The translations under genes and the position numbers were made by a program. 64,000 bases of DNA. Source: Paenarthrobacter sp. GOM3 (GTDB lineage: Bacteria; Actinomycetota; Actinomycetes; Actinomycetales; Micrococcaceae). A model generated the notes under the pieces. That model did not search any database. It was not told where the DNA came from and was given only the letters and a program-made list of their open reading frames with translations. Location of the stretch: positions 1,240,001 through 1,304,000 of the forward strand of contig NZ_CP136562.1 in NCBI RefSeq assembly GCF_018215265.2, written 5' to 3'. Of this stretch, positions 1-8,691 are shown piece by piece (position 1 is the first letter of the stretch; each line of letters starts with the position of its first letter).

Positions 1-63
1 TAAGCTTGAATCACGAAAAGCCCGGGGCTCTCGGATGAGCGTCGGGATGAGGCGAAAACCTAG

Positions 64-915
64 GTGGTAAAGATGCTGCTCTCAGTCCTGCAGGCAAACG
101 CTTCCGTCATGGATGTCGAGGCGAACCTGCGCACCATTGACGACGCCGCGCAGCGAGCCGCCCACGCCGGGGCCGGACTGCTCCTCACACCCGAGCTGTT
201 CCCCCTTGGATACGCGCCCCTGCGACTCCATGCTGAACTTGACCCGGCCACACTGCCTGGCATCCGGGAACGCCTGGCCGGGATCGCCCGGTCCCACGGC
301 ATTGGCCTGGTCTACAGCCTTCCCGCCCTGGCGTCGGGGGAGGAAACGCACGACGGCGGAGAGTCGCCTGTCGCTCATAGCGCCTGGAACATCACGGCTA
401 CTCTGCTGGACGCAACGGGAGCCGAGATCCTCAACTACGCCAAGGTCCACCTCTTCGGCCCGGAGGAACTCAAGGCGTTCGTCGGCGCCCAAGAACCTCC
501 CGCCGTCGTGGATTTCAATGGAATCCGGACATCGATGCTGATTTGCTACGACGTCGAATTCCCGGAAGCAGTCAGGGCCGCCGCAACAAGGGGTGCCGAA
601 CTCCTGCTCGTGCCAACGGCGCTGTCCGCCGGATTCGAGAACGTCCCGCAGGTCCTCATCCGGGCCCGCGCCTTGGAAAGCCAGCTCAACGTGGCCTATG
701 CCAACCACTCCGGGCACGAGGACGTGTACAACTTCCTGGGCGGCAGCGTGGTGGCCGGACCGGACGGTTCATTGCTCGCCGCCGCGGGGGAGTCCGCCGC
801 GCTGCTGTTCGCCGAGGTGGGCACAGAGACGGTCAAAGCTGCCCGGGACGATGTACCGTACCTTCGCGAACGCCGCCCTGACCTCTACAACCGGTGGGAG
901 CAGCGCGGTTCCTAG
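64..915 (+). CDS. Carbon-nitrogen hydrolase, DavA-like 5-aminovaleramidase candidate
   Basis: A 283-residue nitrilase-superfamily amidase. The catalytic triad is visible as E44 (in LLTPELFPLGY), K127 (in NYAKVHLFG) and C161 (in LICYDVEFPE). The NYxKxHLFG and ICYDxEFPE blocks and the C-terminal VPYLRERRPDLY resemble, from memory, Pseudomonas DavA, which hydrolyses 5-aminovaleramide to 5-aminovalerate and ammonia in the lysine monooxygenase route. A DavB-like lysine 2-monooxygenase lies at 10313-12016 on the same strand, which supports this substrate. The enzyme should be cytoplasmic (no signal peptide). The start is GTG at 64; the preceding 60 bases show no clear gene. Alternative: another omega- or aliphatic amidase. 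The family is certain, the substrate is inferred. Confidence 0.8.
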   Translation: MVKMLLSVLQANASVMDVEANLRTIDDAAQRAAHAGAGLLLTPELFPLGYAPLRLHAELDPATLPGIRERLAGIARSHGIGLVYSLPALASGEETHDGGESPVAHSAWNITATLLDATGAEILNYAKVHLFGPEELKAFVGAQEPPAVVDFNGIRTSMLICYDVEFPEAVRAAATRGAELLLVPTALSAGFENVPQVLIRARALESQLNVAYANHSGHEDVYNFLGGSVVAGPDGSLLAAAGESAALLFAEVGTETVKAARDDVPYLRERRPDLYNRWEQRGS

Positions 916-1321
916 ACGGAGTGCTGTGTTGCGTTCGGGAACCGCCCTAAGGGCGCGCTGTTGGAAGTCGCCCCATCAATATCCTGCGTGTTTGTATGGG
1001 GCAGGACTGCCGTCAACGTAGCTAAGGCCCAGGACCTGCCACTCAGTGAAGCTCTTGAGTCATACCGTGCGGCGGAATGGCTTACTTACACGAAGGCCCC
1101 TGCCAATTTAGAAAGTTGTGATCACCGTCGACGAGCCAAAGCAGAAAGCGTTCTACGAAGCGCTCGGCTACACCCAGGCCGAGGAATTCCAAGGAGGATC
1201 GGTCAGAGCCTTCATCAGATTCGACTGACGGCATCCGTCAGCTCATCCCAAAATAGGGATCGATGCTTACGGTCGCGGTGCGTGACTCCGTTTGAGCGGG
1301 TTGGCTTGCTTTACTGGGGGC
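916..1321. other. Gene-poor spacer between davA-like gene and phosphatase
   Basis: About 400 bases without an intact gene. The only recognisable coding content is the acetyltransferase tail at 1112-1228. The first 200 bases show nothing I can assign. The right end (about 1306-1321) carries a possible TTTACT -10 box six bases before the phosphatase ATG. Confidence 0.5.
1112..1228 (+). pseudogene. C-terminal remnant of a GNAT-like acetyltransferase
   Basis: A short open stretch ending in TGA at 1226-1228 encodes a 38-residue peptide containing QKAFYEALGYTQAEEF. The AFYEALGY core is the typical last helix and strand of GNAT acetyltransferases. A TAG lies directly upstream in frame (1109-1111) and no acetyl-CoA binding loop (RxxGxG) is found before it, so only the tail of the gene survives. 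It is a decayed fragment at the left boundary of the accessory stretch. Family assignment rests on this one motif. Confidence 0.5.
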
Positions 1322-2083
1322 ATGGAAAAATCCGTTGGCGAAGACCGCACCCTGCACGCTGACGGGCTACTCAATGGCCGTGACCTAGGAGGGCTCAAGC
1401 GTGCCGACGGGACCCTGACGCCTCGTGGGATATTCTTCCGCAGTGAAAATGTCGACTTGCTCACCGTAAGCGGGTGGCAATCCATCTACGACGCCGGGAT
1501 CCGCACAGTGGTCGACCTGCGCCAACAACGGGAGCGGGAGATGGATATAAAGGAGCGACCCCCATGGCTCACAACCGTCCACGTTGATCTCGACGGCTTG
1601 GAGAACACGGATTTCTGGGCAAGCTACTGGGACAGCGGCTTGGTGGGCACGGCCCTCTATTTCCTGCCATATCTCACGGCAATGCCTGAACGTGCAGGCT
1701 CAGCTCTTTCTTCGATCCTGAATGCGCCATCAGGCGGCGTCCTTTTCCATTGCATGGGCGGCAGGGATAGAACCGGGATTATCTCCATGCTCCTGCTGTC
1801 GGCGGTGGGGGTCCAACACGAGGCTATTGTTCACGATTATCTGGAAACCGTGAGACTTGGGGATATACGTTCTGCCAGCAGCAATCGAAACAGTGCCGAA
1901 CCCGAGCTCAATGAACTCTGCGTGCGCCACGGAACGACCACAGAGGGAGCGTTTCGAGCCGCTCTGGCTGGCTTCGACTTGGACGTTTTTATTACGGCTG
2001 CAGGGCTTAATGACGAAGACCGCGCAGCACTTGCTTCCTGGCGCGGTAGCGTCGACTGCCGTCCTGCAGGATCTGCGATCTAA
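1322..2083 (+). CDS. Tyrosine/serine protein phosphatase, Y_phosphatase3 type
   Basis: A 253-residue cytoplasmic phosphatase. The P-loop HCMGGRDRTG (HC-x5-R, about residues 144-153) is the cysteine-based active site; the N-terminal NGRDLGGL and the GIFFRSENVDLLT strand are hallmarks of the MptpB/IphP-like family (Pfam Y_phosphatase3). It should dephosphorylate phosphotyrosine or phosphoserine proteins, or phosphoinositides. ATG at 1322 is chosen over an in-frame TTG at 1292 because the family normally begins shortly before the NGRDLGG block. A TTTACT box six bases upstream would give a leaderless transcript. It stands alone, followed by the ECF sigma gene, with no known functional link. Confidence 0.85.
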   Translation: MEKSVGEDRTLHADGLLNGRDLGGLKRADGTLTPRGIFFRSENVDLLTVSGWQSIYDAGIRTVVDLRQQREREMDIKERPPWLTTVHVDLDGLENTDFWASYWDSGLVGTALYFLPYLTAMPERAGSALSSILNAPSGGVLFHCMGGRDRTGIISMLLLSAVGVQHEAIVHDYLETVRLGDIRSASSNRNSAEPELNELCVRHGTTTEGAFRAALAGFDLDVFITAAGLNDEDRAALASWRGSVDCRPAGSAI

Positions 2084-2137
2084 AGCTGTGGCAACCGCCT
2101 GAATTCGTCGATCCTTCAGCGATGTTTGTTCGGATTC

Positions 2138-2166
2138 GGGAACTTTTCTGCGGGCATCGGACACTA
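2138..2166 (+). promoter_or_regulatory. Possible ECF-type promoter before the sigma gene
   Basis: GGGAAC at 2138-2143 resembles the GGAAC -35 element recognised by many ECF sigma factors. It is followed about 17 bases later by ACACTA, just ahead of the sigma gene ATG at 2173. This would fit autoregulation, but the -10 is not a typical CGTC/CGTT, so the call is weak. Confidence 0.25.
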
Positions 2167-2172
2167 CTAGGT

Positions 2173-2778
2173 ATGAACGACTTGGGGGAACAGGATGCTG
2201 AGCTTTGGACGAGATGCGTTGATGGGGACGCGGATGCGCTTGGATTGCTGTTCGACCGGCATTCGGATGCTGTCTTTCGATATTGCCTGAGTCGCACGGG
2301 ATCTTGGCACGAGGCTGAAGAGCTCGTCTCGGTCACGTTCCTGGAAGCCTGGCGGCAACGCAGGACTTTGACCTTGCAGCGGGACTCGCTACTGCCGTGG
2401 TTGCTCGGCGTGGCTACGAACGCTGCACGAAACAGCGCCCGTTCCACTCGCAGATACGAACAGTTCCTGGGCCGGCTCCCACACACGCCCTCCGTTCCGG
2501 ACCACTCCACAGCAGCTGACGAGCGGATAGACACCGAGCGGCAAGTCCAGGAGCTGCTCTACGGAACCACAGCCCTCACCGATGGTGAACGGGATGTCTT
2601 GCTGCTGTGTGTGATGAACGGCTACAGCTACGAAGAAACCGCCACCGCACTGGGCATCCGCGTCGGCACTGTCCGCTCCAGGGCTAACCGGGCCAAGAAA
2701 AAACTTCGCTCAGCCGCCCCGCATCTCCTCGCCGACACCCCGGAAAGCCTCACTACCCTGGAATCGAGGTTGTCATGA
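2173..2778 (+). CDS. ECF-family RNA polymerase sigma factor
   Basis: A 201-residue extracytoplasmic-function sigma factor. Region 2 is seen in LLFDRHSDAVFRYCLSRTG followed by EAEELVSVTFLEAW (about residues 24-62); region 4 is the helix-turn-helix YSYEETATALGIRVGTVRSR near residues 156-176. No extra C-terminal domain is present. ATG 2173 is preferred to an in-frame ATG at 2122 because region 2 normally starts within the first 20-25 residues. Its stop overlaps the next ATG by four bases (ATGA at 2775), so it is translationally coupled to the membrane-anchored protein that follows. That arrangement is typical of a sigma factor with its own regulator or sensor. The regulon is unknown. Confidence 0.9.
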   Translation: MNDLGEQDAELWTRCVDGDADALGLLFDRHSDAVFRYCLSRTGSWHEAEELVSVTFLEAWRQRRTLTLQRDSLLPWLLGVATNAARNSARSTRRYEQFLGRLPHTPSVPDHSTAADERIDTERQVQELLYGTTALTDGERDVLLLCVMNGYSYEETATALGIRVGTVRSRANRAKKKLRSAAPHLLADTPESLTTLESRLS

Positions 2779-3434
2779 ACCTTTCAGACGTTCTCTATCC
2801 CGCAGACACCAAACAGGCTGTCCGTAATTTGCTCATTCAAGAAGCCCGCAAACAGCCAAAACGCGTCCCGTGGTGGCGGAAACCCGCGGCGCTGACCTTC
2901 GCCGGCCTGGCCCTCGCAGGCAGCACGGCGGCGGGTGTCTACGTGGCACTGGCACCGGTTGAGGACAAGCGAGACATCCGTTGCTATTTCCACGCCGACC
3001 TCACCACCACCTATCCAGTTGCAGGGTCTCCCGGCGACTTCATGCCTCCGTACATCACCACCGGAATATTTATCACCGGCTTTGACGCCAGAAACAATCC
3101 CTCGCCGGATGACCCCAACGCGGGAATGATGCAGGTCCAAGACCCTATAGCGAGCTGCGCAGCCCTTTGGGACACCAACGCCATGAACCCCGACGGCATC
3201 ACCGATGACCTGATACCTGAGGATTTCCCCAGTCCGGCCGAAGTGCCGGTATCGGAAACATGGACGGGGGATCTGGACGCCGAAGGAAACCCGATGATCC
3301 CCTCGGGAACACGCGTAACTTCCGGCCATTACGTTCCCGAACTCACCGAGTGCGTCGTTGACAATTCCGTTGCTGTCATCCCGGGCAATGCCGAAGTGTG
3401 CGCCAAACTCGGCATCCCGGCCCTCGAAAAATAG
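2775..3434 (+). CDS. Membrane-anchored four-cysteine protein, candidate ECF regulator
   Basis: A 219-residue protein I do not recognise. Residues 1-35 are a charged, presumably cytoplasmic segment, 36-60 a single transmembrane helix (LTFAGLALAG and following), and the rest an exported domain beginning DKRDIRCYFHADL. Cysteines fall at 70, 128, 193 and 209. The topology is that of a short anti-sigma factor with an outside sensor domain, but no HXXXCXXC zinc motif or known anti-sigma fold is visible. The gene overlaps the ECF sigma stop by four bases. The exported domain is paralogous to the next gene. Function is inferred from position only. Confidence 0.75.
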   Translation: MNLSDVLYPADTKQAVRNLLIQEARKQPKRVPWWRKPAALTFAGLALAGSTAAGVYVALAPVEDKRDIRCYFHADLTTTYPVAGSPGDFMPPYITTGIFITGFDARNNPSPDDPNAGMMQVQDPIASCAALWDTNAMNPDGITDDLIPEDFPSPAEVPVSETWTGDLDAEGNPMIPSGTRVTSGHYVPELTECVVDNSVAVIPGNAEVCAKLGIPALEK

Positions 3435-3459
3435 CCGAAACCTACTGAACAGGCAGAAC

Positions 3460-4164
3460 ATGAAGAAGTCCACCACCGCCTTGACCCTGGCAGCTCTTAT
3501 CGCTGCCGGCGGGATCTATTACACCGCCACTACCGCCGCCAGTGCTTTCGCCGCCGCTGGAACTGATCAGCGCGCCCCTGGCGCTGCCTCCTCGACCGGG
3601 CCTGCAACCGCCCCAGTGTTCGTAGCGATACCTGGCGCTTCCTCGGATGCCATGCCCGTCGTCGGCTTGGATCCTGTAGCTGTGGACGACAAGCGCGACA
3701 TCCGCTGCTACTACCGGGCCGACCTGACATCCGAATACCAGAGTCCAGGATTCCCAGAGGCGCCCAGGCCTCCCTTCGTGGGAACCGGTATCGAAGAAGT
3801 CGGATTCGATGCGAAGACCAACCCAACACCCGAAGACGCCAGTTCCGGGCTGCTGCAGGTCAGCGACCCCATCAACCAGTGCAGCCGGGTGTGGGACCTG
3901 GGAGGCATGATCCTGAACGGAATCAACGACGATCTGGTGCCTGAAGACTTCATCGCCGCGCCCCCGGGCGTGCCCGCCGAACATACCCTGGGATCGGGCA
4001 AGGACCAGAACGGCAAACCCCTCTACAACGATCCAAGCATCAGGACCTTCGGCAACTTCATCCCCTTCCTCACCGAATGCGTCGTTGAAGGAAAAGTGAG
4101 CGTCATTCCCGGTACAGCAGACATCTGCCACGAGCTTGGCGTTCCCGCCCTCGCAAAGACCTAG
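3460..4164 (+). CDS. Exported four-cysteine paralog of the preceding protein
   Basis: A 234-residue protein with an N-terminal Sec-type signal or anchor (MKKSTTALTLAALIAAGGIY) and a Pro/Ala/Ser-rich linker to about residue 75. The domain from DDKRDIRCYYRADL is clearly homologous to the upstream protein: shared blocks include GFDA, NGINDDLVPEDF versus DGITDDLIPEDF, and TECVVxxxVxVIPGxAxxC. Cysteines at 83, 141, 207 and 223 keep the spacing of the paralog (58/66/16 versus 58/65/16), suggesting two conserved disulfides. It lacks the cytoplasmic segment of its neighbour, so it could be a secreted partner, decoy or ligand. ATG 3460 is chosen because the signal peptide starts there. No known family is recognised. 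Confidence 0.75.
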   Translation: MKKSTTALTLAALIAAGGIYYTATTAASAFAAAGTDQRAPGAASSTGPATAPVFVAIPGASSDAMPVVGLDPVAVDDKRDIRCYYRADLTSEYQSPGFPEAPRPPFVGTGIEEVGFDAKTNPTPEDASSGLLQVSDPINQCSRVWDLGGMILNGINDDLVPEDFIAAPPGVPAEHTLGSGKDQNGKPLYNDPSIRTFGNFIPFLTECVVEGKVSVIPGTADICHELGVPALAKT

Positions 4165-4165
4165 C

Positions 4166-4199
4166 CCGGGACTCGGGCACGGTCTCCGTGGAGTCCCGG
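4166..4199. terminator. Bidirectional hairpin between convergent genes
   Basis: Arms CCGGGACTC and GAGTCCCGG enclose a second short stem CACGG/CCGTG. It sits in the 37-base gap between the four-cysteine gene and the convergent MFS gene, so it can end both transcripts. No T-tract is obvious. Confidence 0.6.
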
Positions 4200-4201
4200 T
4201 G

Positions 4202-5614
4202 TCAGTGGGAGAAGTCCGCTGAGATCTCGGCGAGGGTGCGTCCCTTGGTTTCAGGCGCGAGCCATTGCGAGAGGATTGCGCCGAGTAACGCAACTCCGGC
4301 GGCTACCACCATGGTTGGGCCCATGCCGAAGGTGCTGATGGACCATGGCAGGGCGAAGGTGCCGAGTGCGGCGCCGATGCGGCTGAAGGCCGCGGCGAAG
4401 CCCATGCCGATGCCGCGCAGGTGGCCTGGGAATACTTCGGCCGGATAGACCTGGGTCATGGTGGTGTAGCCGGCATTGAAGAAGGAGAAAGCGAGGAACA
4501 GGACCAGTACCAGGATCGCTGGTGCGTCCGCCCAAACTCCGATGACCAGCAGGATGCCTGCGCAGAGCCACTGCCCGGGTACGGTGAGGATTCGGCGGCC
4601 CAGCTTGTCGATCAGAAGTACGGTGGTGACAACACCCGCGGCTGCAAGTGCGGACAGTCCGACGCCGCCTGCCCAGCCGCCACCGAGACCGATTTCTTTG
4701 AGCACATCGTCGGCGAAGGTCGCGATTGCGAAGTATGGTGTGACGGCACAGAACCAGAAGCCGGCGGTGAAGAGTGTGGTGCGCCAGTACTGCTTGGAGA
4801 ACAGCATTCCGAAGGAGGCGTTCTTGATTGTGGTTTTGCTCTTCGCGGCTTGCGCCTCCTGGATCATCCTCAGATCCATCTCTTCGGTGATGCTCTCACG
4901 CATCTGGGGCGATTCGACGTATTTGCGTGCGATCGCCAGTGCTTCGTCATGCCGTCCCTTTGTAATGAGCCAGCTCGGTGATTCGGGCAGGCCCAAGCGG
5001 GCGACGAACAGGACGAGCGCGAGTATGGTGCTGGTGCCGATGACGAGGCGCCATGGGGTGCCGGCGTCGTGCAGGAGCGTGCCCACGATGAAGGCCATCA
5101 TGAAGCCGACGTACCAGGCGATCAGGGTCAGCCCGAGCAACCGACCGCGGAGCTTGGGAGGGGAGAACTCCGAGAGCAAGGGCCCGCCGATTGAGTACTC
5201 GCCGCCGATTGCGACGCCCATGAAGAACCGGATGATGGCCAGTTGGATCACGGCTCCGTCTCCGGAGGTTATGAAGAATTGGGCTCCGGAAGCGATCAGG
5301 AACAGGCCCATATCCACCAGGAACATGGGCTTGCGTCCAAATTTGTCTGTAGCCCAGCCGGCCAGCGGGGAGCCTACGAAAATTCCCACCAGCGGACCTG
5401 CTGCGATCATGCCGAGCGATAGTTCGTTGAGCTGGAGGTCTGTCCGCATGAGTCCGGCTACGGGCCCGATGATTCCGAGGATGTAGCCGTCGAGGAACAT
5501 CCCGCCGATGAAGACAGCCACAAGCCGCACCATGAAACGGCGTTTGAACGTGGAGCTGGTCTCTTTTGAGATGGAGGGGTCGACGGCTGCCGTCGCCCTG
5601 CTCGGTTGATTCAT
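4202..5614 (-). CDS. MFS metabolite transporter (sugar-porter/AAHS-like)
   Basis: A 470-residue transporter of about twelve membrane segments. Signature motifs are DKFGRKP after helix 2, the RFFMGVAIGGEYSIGGPLLSEF stretch of helices 4-5 with the following RGR, PESPSWL in the central loop, DKLGRR in the second half and PETKGRTL at the C-terminus. These fit the sugar porter or aromatic/metabolite:proton symporter groups; the substrate cannot be read from sequence. ATG 5614 is chosen over an ATG 45 bases upstream because AAGGGA lies at proper spacing before it. It is convergent with the four-cysteine gene and separated by 247 bases from the pucR gene upstream, so it has its own promoter. Import of a catabolite is a guess from the neighbours. 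Confidence 0.8.
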   Translation of the reverse strand: MNQPSRATAAVDPSISKETSSTFKRRFMVRLVAVFIGGMFLDGYILGIIGPVAGLMRTDLQLNELSLGMIAAGPLVGIFVGSPLAGWATDKFGRKPMFLVDMGLFLIASGAQFFITSGDGAVIQLAIIRFFMGVAIGGEYSIGGPLLSEFSPPKLRGRLLGLTLIAWYVGFMMAFIVGTLLHDAGTPWRLVIGTSTILALVLFVARLGLPESPSWLITKGRHDEALAIARKYVESPQMRESITEEMDLRMIQEAQAAKSKTTIKNASFGMLFSKQYWRTTLFTAGFWFCAVTPYFAIATFADDVLKEIGLGGGWAGGVGLSALAAAGVVTTVLLIDKLGRRILTVPGQWLCAGILLVIGVWADAPAILVLVLFLAFSFFNAGYTTMTQVYPAEVFPGHLRGIGMGFAAAFSRIGAALGTFALPWSISTFGMGPTMVVAAGVALLGAILSQWLAPETKGRTLAEISADFSH

Positions 5615-5861
5615 TGAGATGTGTTCCCTTCTGGCTTCAGCGCAAACCGCTGACGGCACCAGGGCGCCGCTTCCTGACGTTCGGACAGACGCGGTCCTTA
5701 GCGACCTACGGACAAAGCCCGACTGGCACGATGCCAGCCGGTGGCGGGGCCGCGAGGTGAATTACGGCGTGGTCAAAACCCAGAGTCGATGGGGTGGATG
5801 TGACATACGACTCATATATCAGAACTCTAAGTGTGCGATCCGCCACAGTCAAGCTTTTTTC

Positions 5862-7469
5862 CTAAGTGACGATCTCGGGCGAGGACGCCACCAGTTCCTC
5901 CACGTACTGCAACGCGAACCACAGTTCGGCACGAACCTGCGCCTGGTTGAGGTCCATCTCCAGCAGTTCGCCCAGCACGCCGATCTGGCGACGCACGCTG
6001 TTGCGGTGCAGTCCCAGGAGTTTGGCCGAGCCGTCCCAGCTGCCGTTTTCGCTGAGCCACCCCCGCAGCACGCCCAGCAGCGGGTCCCTGCGGTCGGGTT
6101 CCAGTGCCAGCACGGGCCCGAGCAGCCGTGCGGCCAGCATGGTTCCGGCGTCGCGGCCCAGAAGACCAGTCACTGACCACGTCACCTCATCCACGCGTGC
6201 GCTCAGGCCGGTAGAAGCCACGCGTGAACGCAACGAACTGGCCCTCTGGTAGGCCGCCGCGAGCCCGGTCATTTCCGTCGGTTCGCCGATGACCAGGCGC
6301 CAACCGAGCTTCTCGACATCCGCGAGCAGGGAATCGTCAACGCGCAGCCGCGTGATGGCCGCGAAGCCGTACTCGGTGACCTCCACCAGCTTGGTATCGA
6401 ACAAGCGACGCCACTGCAGCACTTCGCGGACCGGGCCGTCGTCAGCTGCGTCCTCCGTCCGGACCCCCTGAATCACGCGCATCGGGGCGGATCGGGTGGA
6501 GGACAGGCTCTGGGCGAGCAGGTCCTTCAAGCCGTTGACATGCTTGGTGCTCCCCGTGGCGAGCGATTCCGGGTGCAGGAGAACCGCCGTCGCCAATTGG
6601 CTGGGGGCAAGCGAGCCGCTGGTCCGCTGCCTCACCAGCAACTCCAGCAACCCCACCGCAGCCTGCACTACGTTGTTCTGCGCAGGCGTCAGGGGCGTGT
6701 CCGAGCCGAGGATCAGCGCCCCGAGGTTCGCGTCCTTGGTGCTGCGCAGCGGATGGCCGAACACCAAGGCAGACCCTGGCTGGTCGAAACTGTCCATTTC
6801 AACGCGCGGGCCGCTCCCGGACAGCAGTCTTCCCAGCATCGGTTCCAGGAGGGAATGTTCGACGCCGGTGCTGCCGCCGGCGTTGTGCCCACGGGCCCGT
6901 ACCCGCCCGTCCGCGCCTACCAGGACAGCCCACACCGGCACGCGCTGGACCAGCGCGGCAAGCAGTTCGTGTTCCGGCCTGGGGGAGAGGACTGCCCGCA
7001 TGAGTTGGCGGTTGGTGTCGGCCAGTTGACGGAACACCCGCGCGTTGTCGGTTTCCAGGAGCTGCGAGAACTCCAACCCGATGGCCGCGAAGGGCACGGA
7101 TTCGGGCACCTCGAACAGGGTGAGGTTCTGCCTGCGGCAAGCGTCCAGCAGCACGTCAGGGACGGCGTCGAAATAGGGCCTGATCCCGAATCCGAGTGCC
7201 GCCACCTTCGCCTCGACCAGCCGTTGGACGTAGGCATCCACCTTCGCCGCCGAGCCACCCTCCCCAAGGAAAGGCAGCCCGGCGGTCAGGAGGAACTCGC
7301 CCTCGGGCAGGTAGGGCGTGGGGTCCTCAAGCTCGCTCGGTTCCACCCACCGCAGCAGCGAGGCGCCGCTGCCGCCGTCGTGAAGCATTTTCAACTCCGG
7401 CGGCAGCTGCTCCACGAACTGTTCGAGCGTGACGAAACTCAGGCGGGCGGTGGCGGGCTCAGGCGACAT
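5862..7469 (-). CDS. PucR-family transcriptional regulator
   Basis: A 535-residue regulator. The N-terminal PucR domain is recognised by RWVEPSELEDPTPYLPEGE and LLTAGLPFL (about residues 40-70); the C-terminal PucR-type helix-turn-helix contains GSAKLLGLHRNSVRRQI. The middle is a GAF-like/GGDEF-derived sensory region with no clear catalytic motif. Such proteins usually activate purine or amino acid catabolic genes on binding a metabolite. The ATG at 7469 lies just before the PucR domain, and overlaps the end of the racemase gene by 11 bases, so the two are translationally coupled. The likely target is the divergent permease-davB operon (inference). Confidence 0.85.
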   Translation of the reverse strand: MSPEPATARLSFVTLEQFVEQLPPELKMLHDGGSGASLLRWVEPSELEDPTPYLPEGEFLLTAGLPFLGEGGSAAKVDAYVQRLVEAKVAALGFGIRPYFDAVPDVLLDACRRQNLTLFEVPESVPFAAIGLEFSQLLETDNARVFRQLADTNRQLMRAVLSPRPEHELLAALVQRVPVWAVLVGADGRVRARGHNAGGSTGVEHSLLEPMLGRLLSGSGPRVEMDSFDQPGSALVFGHPLRSTKDANLGALILGSDTPLTPAQNNVVQAAVGLLELLVRQRTSGSLAPSQLATAVLLHPESLATGSTKHVNGLKDLLAQSLSSTRSAPMRVIQGVRTEDAADDGPVREVLQWRRLFDTKLVEVTEYGFAAITRLRVDDSLLADVEKLGWRLVIGEPTEMTGLAAAYQRASSLRSRVASTGLSARVDEVTWSVTGLLGRDAGTMLAARLLGPVLALEPDRRDPLLGVLRGWLSENGSWDGSAKLLGLHRNSVRRQIGVLGELLEMDLNQAQVRAELWFALQYVEELVASSPEIVT

Positions 7470-8691
7470 TGCCCGGCCCGGCGGCTGCCGGCTCCTGGTA
7501 GTCGGGGCACTGGTAAGCGGTAGTGGCGTAGGCCCGCGGCAGGCGAGGGGCGATCCTGTTGATGATTTCGTCCCCGTGGCTGCCGATGGCGGCGCCCCAA
7601 TCGTCGGCGCTCGCCGCCCCGCATGCAGGGTCACCGAACAGCACCGCGGTGTCGCCGACGTCGATTCCCGTGGCGTCCGGGCCCAGGTCAACCATGAACT
7701 GGTCCATGCAGACCTTGCCGATCACCGGTACGCTGCGGCCTGCGATGTTCACGACGGAGCGTCCGCTGATGCCTTTGGGGATGCCGTCCGCGTAGCCGAG
7801 CGGGATCAGTCCGAGGTACCGGGGTTCGTAGGTGATTGCCTGGTGTTCGTAGCTCACGCCGGTGCCGGCGGGGACCTTTTTGACCATCACCAGCGGGGCA
7901 GTGACGCTGAGAGCGGGCCGCAGCCCGAAGTCTGCCGGGTCCAGGTGGTCGGCGGGGGCGAGGCCGTAGATGGCCAGCCCTGCCCTGACCATGTCGAAGT
8001 GGAATTCGGGCCGTTCCAGGATATTGGCGGAGCTGGATACGTGCCGGAGTTCGGGGGTGAGTCCGGCTTCCCGAGCCTCACGGACGGCATCTTCGAACTC
8101 GGCGACGGCGGTCGCGTTGCCTGGGTGCGCGGGAACATCGGCCCAGGCCAGGTGGGTCCAGAGACCACGAACGCGCAGGGTCCCGTCGAGTTCGGCCTGC
8201 CGCGCCCGGGCCACCAGCTCGGCCCAATCCTCCTTGCGCGCACCGCCGCGGCTCAGGCCGCTGTCCAGTTCCAGGTGTACGACGGCGGGGCGGCCAAGGC
8301 GTCCAGCGATACCTACCAGCACCTCCAGTTGACCGACGCTTCCCAGGGAAACATCCACATCGTTTTCGAGGGCTTCAAGGATGGTGGCACTCGTCTGGGA
8401 TGCCAGATAGAGCCAGGAAAGGATGGGAACCGTGATTCCTGCCTGCCGCAACGCGATGGCCTCGGTGAGCTGGGCGGTTCCCAACCAATCAGCTCCCGCC
8501 GCAACTGCTTCGCGGGCCACTTCCACCAGTCCGTGCCCGTAGGCGTTGCCCTTCACCACGGCCATGAAGCAGGGCGCTTCAGTGCGCTTTTTCAAGGACC
8601 TGACGTTGTCTGAAATTGCGGACAGGTCGACGGTGACCTGTCCGGAAAGGGCAGCCGGGGCTGCCGCTTGATACTGTGCATTACATCTCAT
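7459..8691 (-). CDS. alr: Alanine-racemase family PLP enzyme
   Basis: A 410-residue fold-type III racemase. The PLP lysine is K47 in AVVKGNAYGHG and the second catalytic base is Y281 in GVSYEHQAI; both are intact. The usual role is interconversion of L- and D-alanine for peptidoglycan. Here the gene is coupled to a PucR regulator and divergent from an amino acid permease and a lysine monooxygenase-like gene, so it may instead be a broad-specificity catabolic racemase, for example for D-lysine. The housekeeping role cannot be excluded, since the rest of the genome is not visible. A TATAGT box lies eight bases before the ATG, so the transcript may be leaderless. Confidence 0.85.
   Translation of the reverse strand: MRCNAQYQAAAPAALSGQVTVDLSAISDNVRSLKKRTEAPCFMAVVKGNAYGHGLVEVAREAVAAGADWLGTAQLTEAIALRQAGITVPILSWLYLASQTSATILEALENDVDVSLGSVGQLEVLVGIAGRLGRPAVVHLELDSGLSRGGARKEDWAELVARARQAELDGTLRVRGLWTHLAWADVPAHPGNATAVAEFEDAVREAREAGLTPELRHVSSSANILERPEFHFDMVRAGLAIYGLAPADHLDPADFGLRPALSVTAPLVMVKKVPAGTGVSYEHQAITYEPRYLGLIPLGYADGIPKGISGRSVVNIAGRSVPVIGKVCMDQFMVDLGPDATGIDVGDTAVLFGDPACGAASADDWGAAIGSHGDEIINRIAPRLPRAYATTAYQCPDYQEPAAAGPGNVA

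Noticed and set aside
1292..1321. TTG at 1292 as start of the phosphatase gene
   Set aside because: It would add ten residues not typical of the family; ATG 1322 fits the fold and a possible leaderless promoter.
5726..5740. Small palindrome CTGGC-ACGAT-GCCAG between pucR and the MFS gene
   Set aside because: Short arms, common by chance in GC-rich DNA; no matching second copy in the neighbouring promoters.
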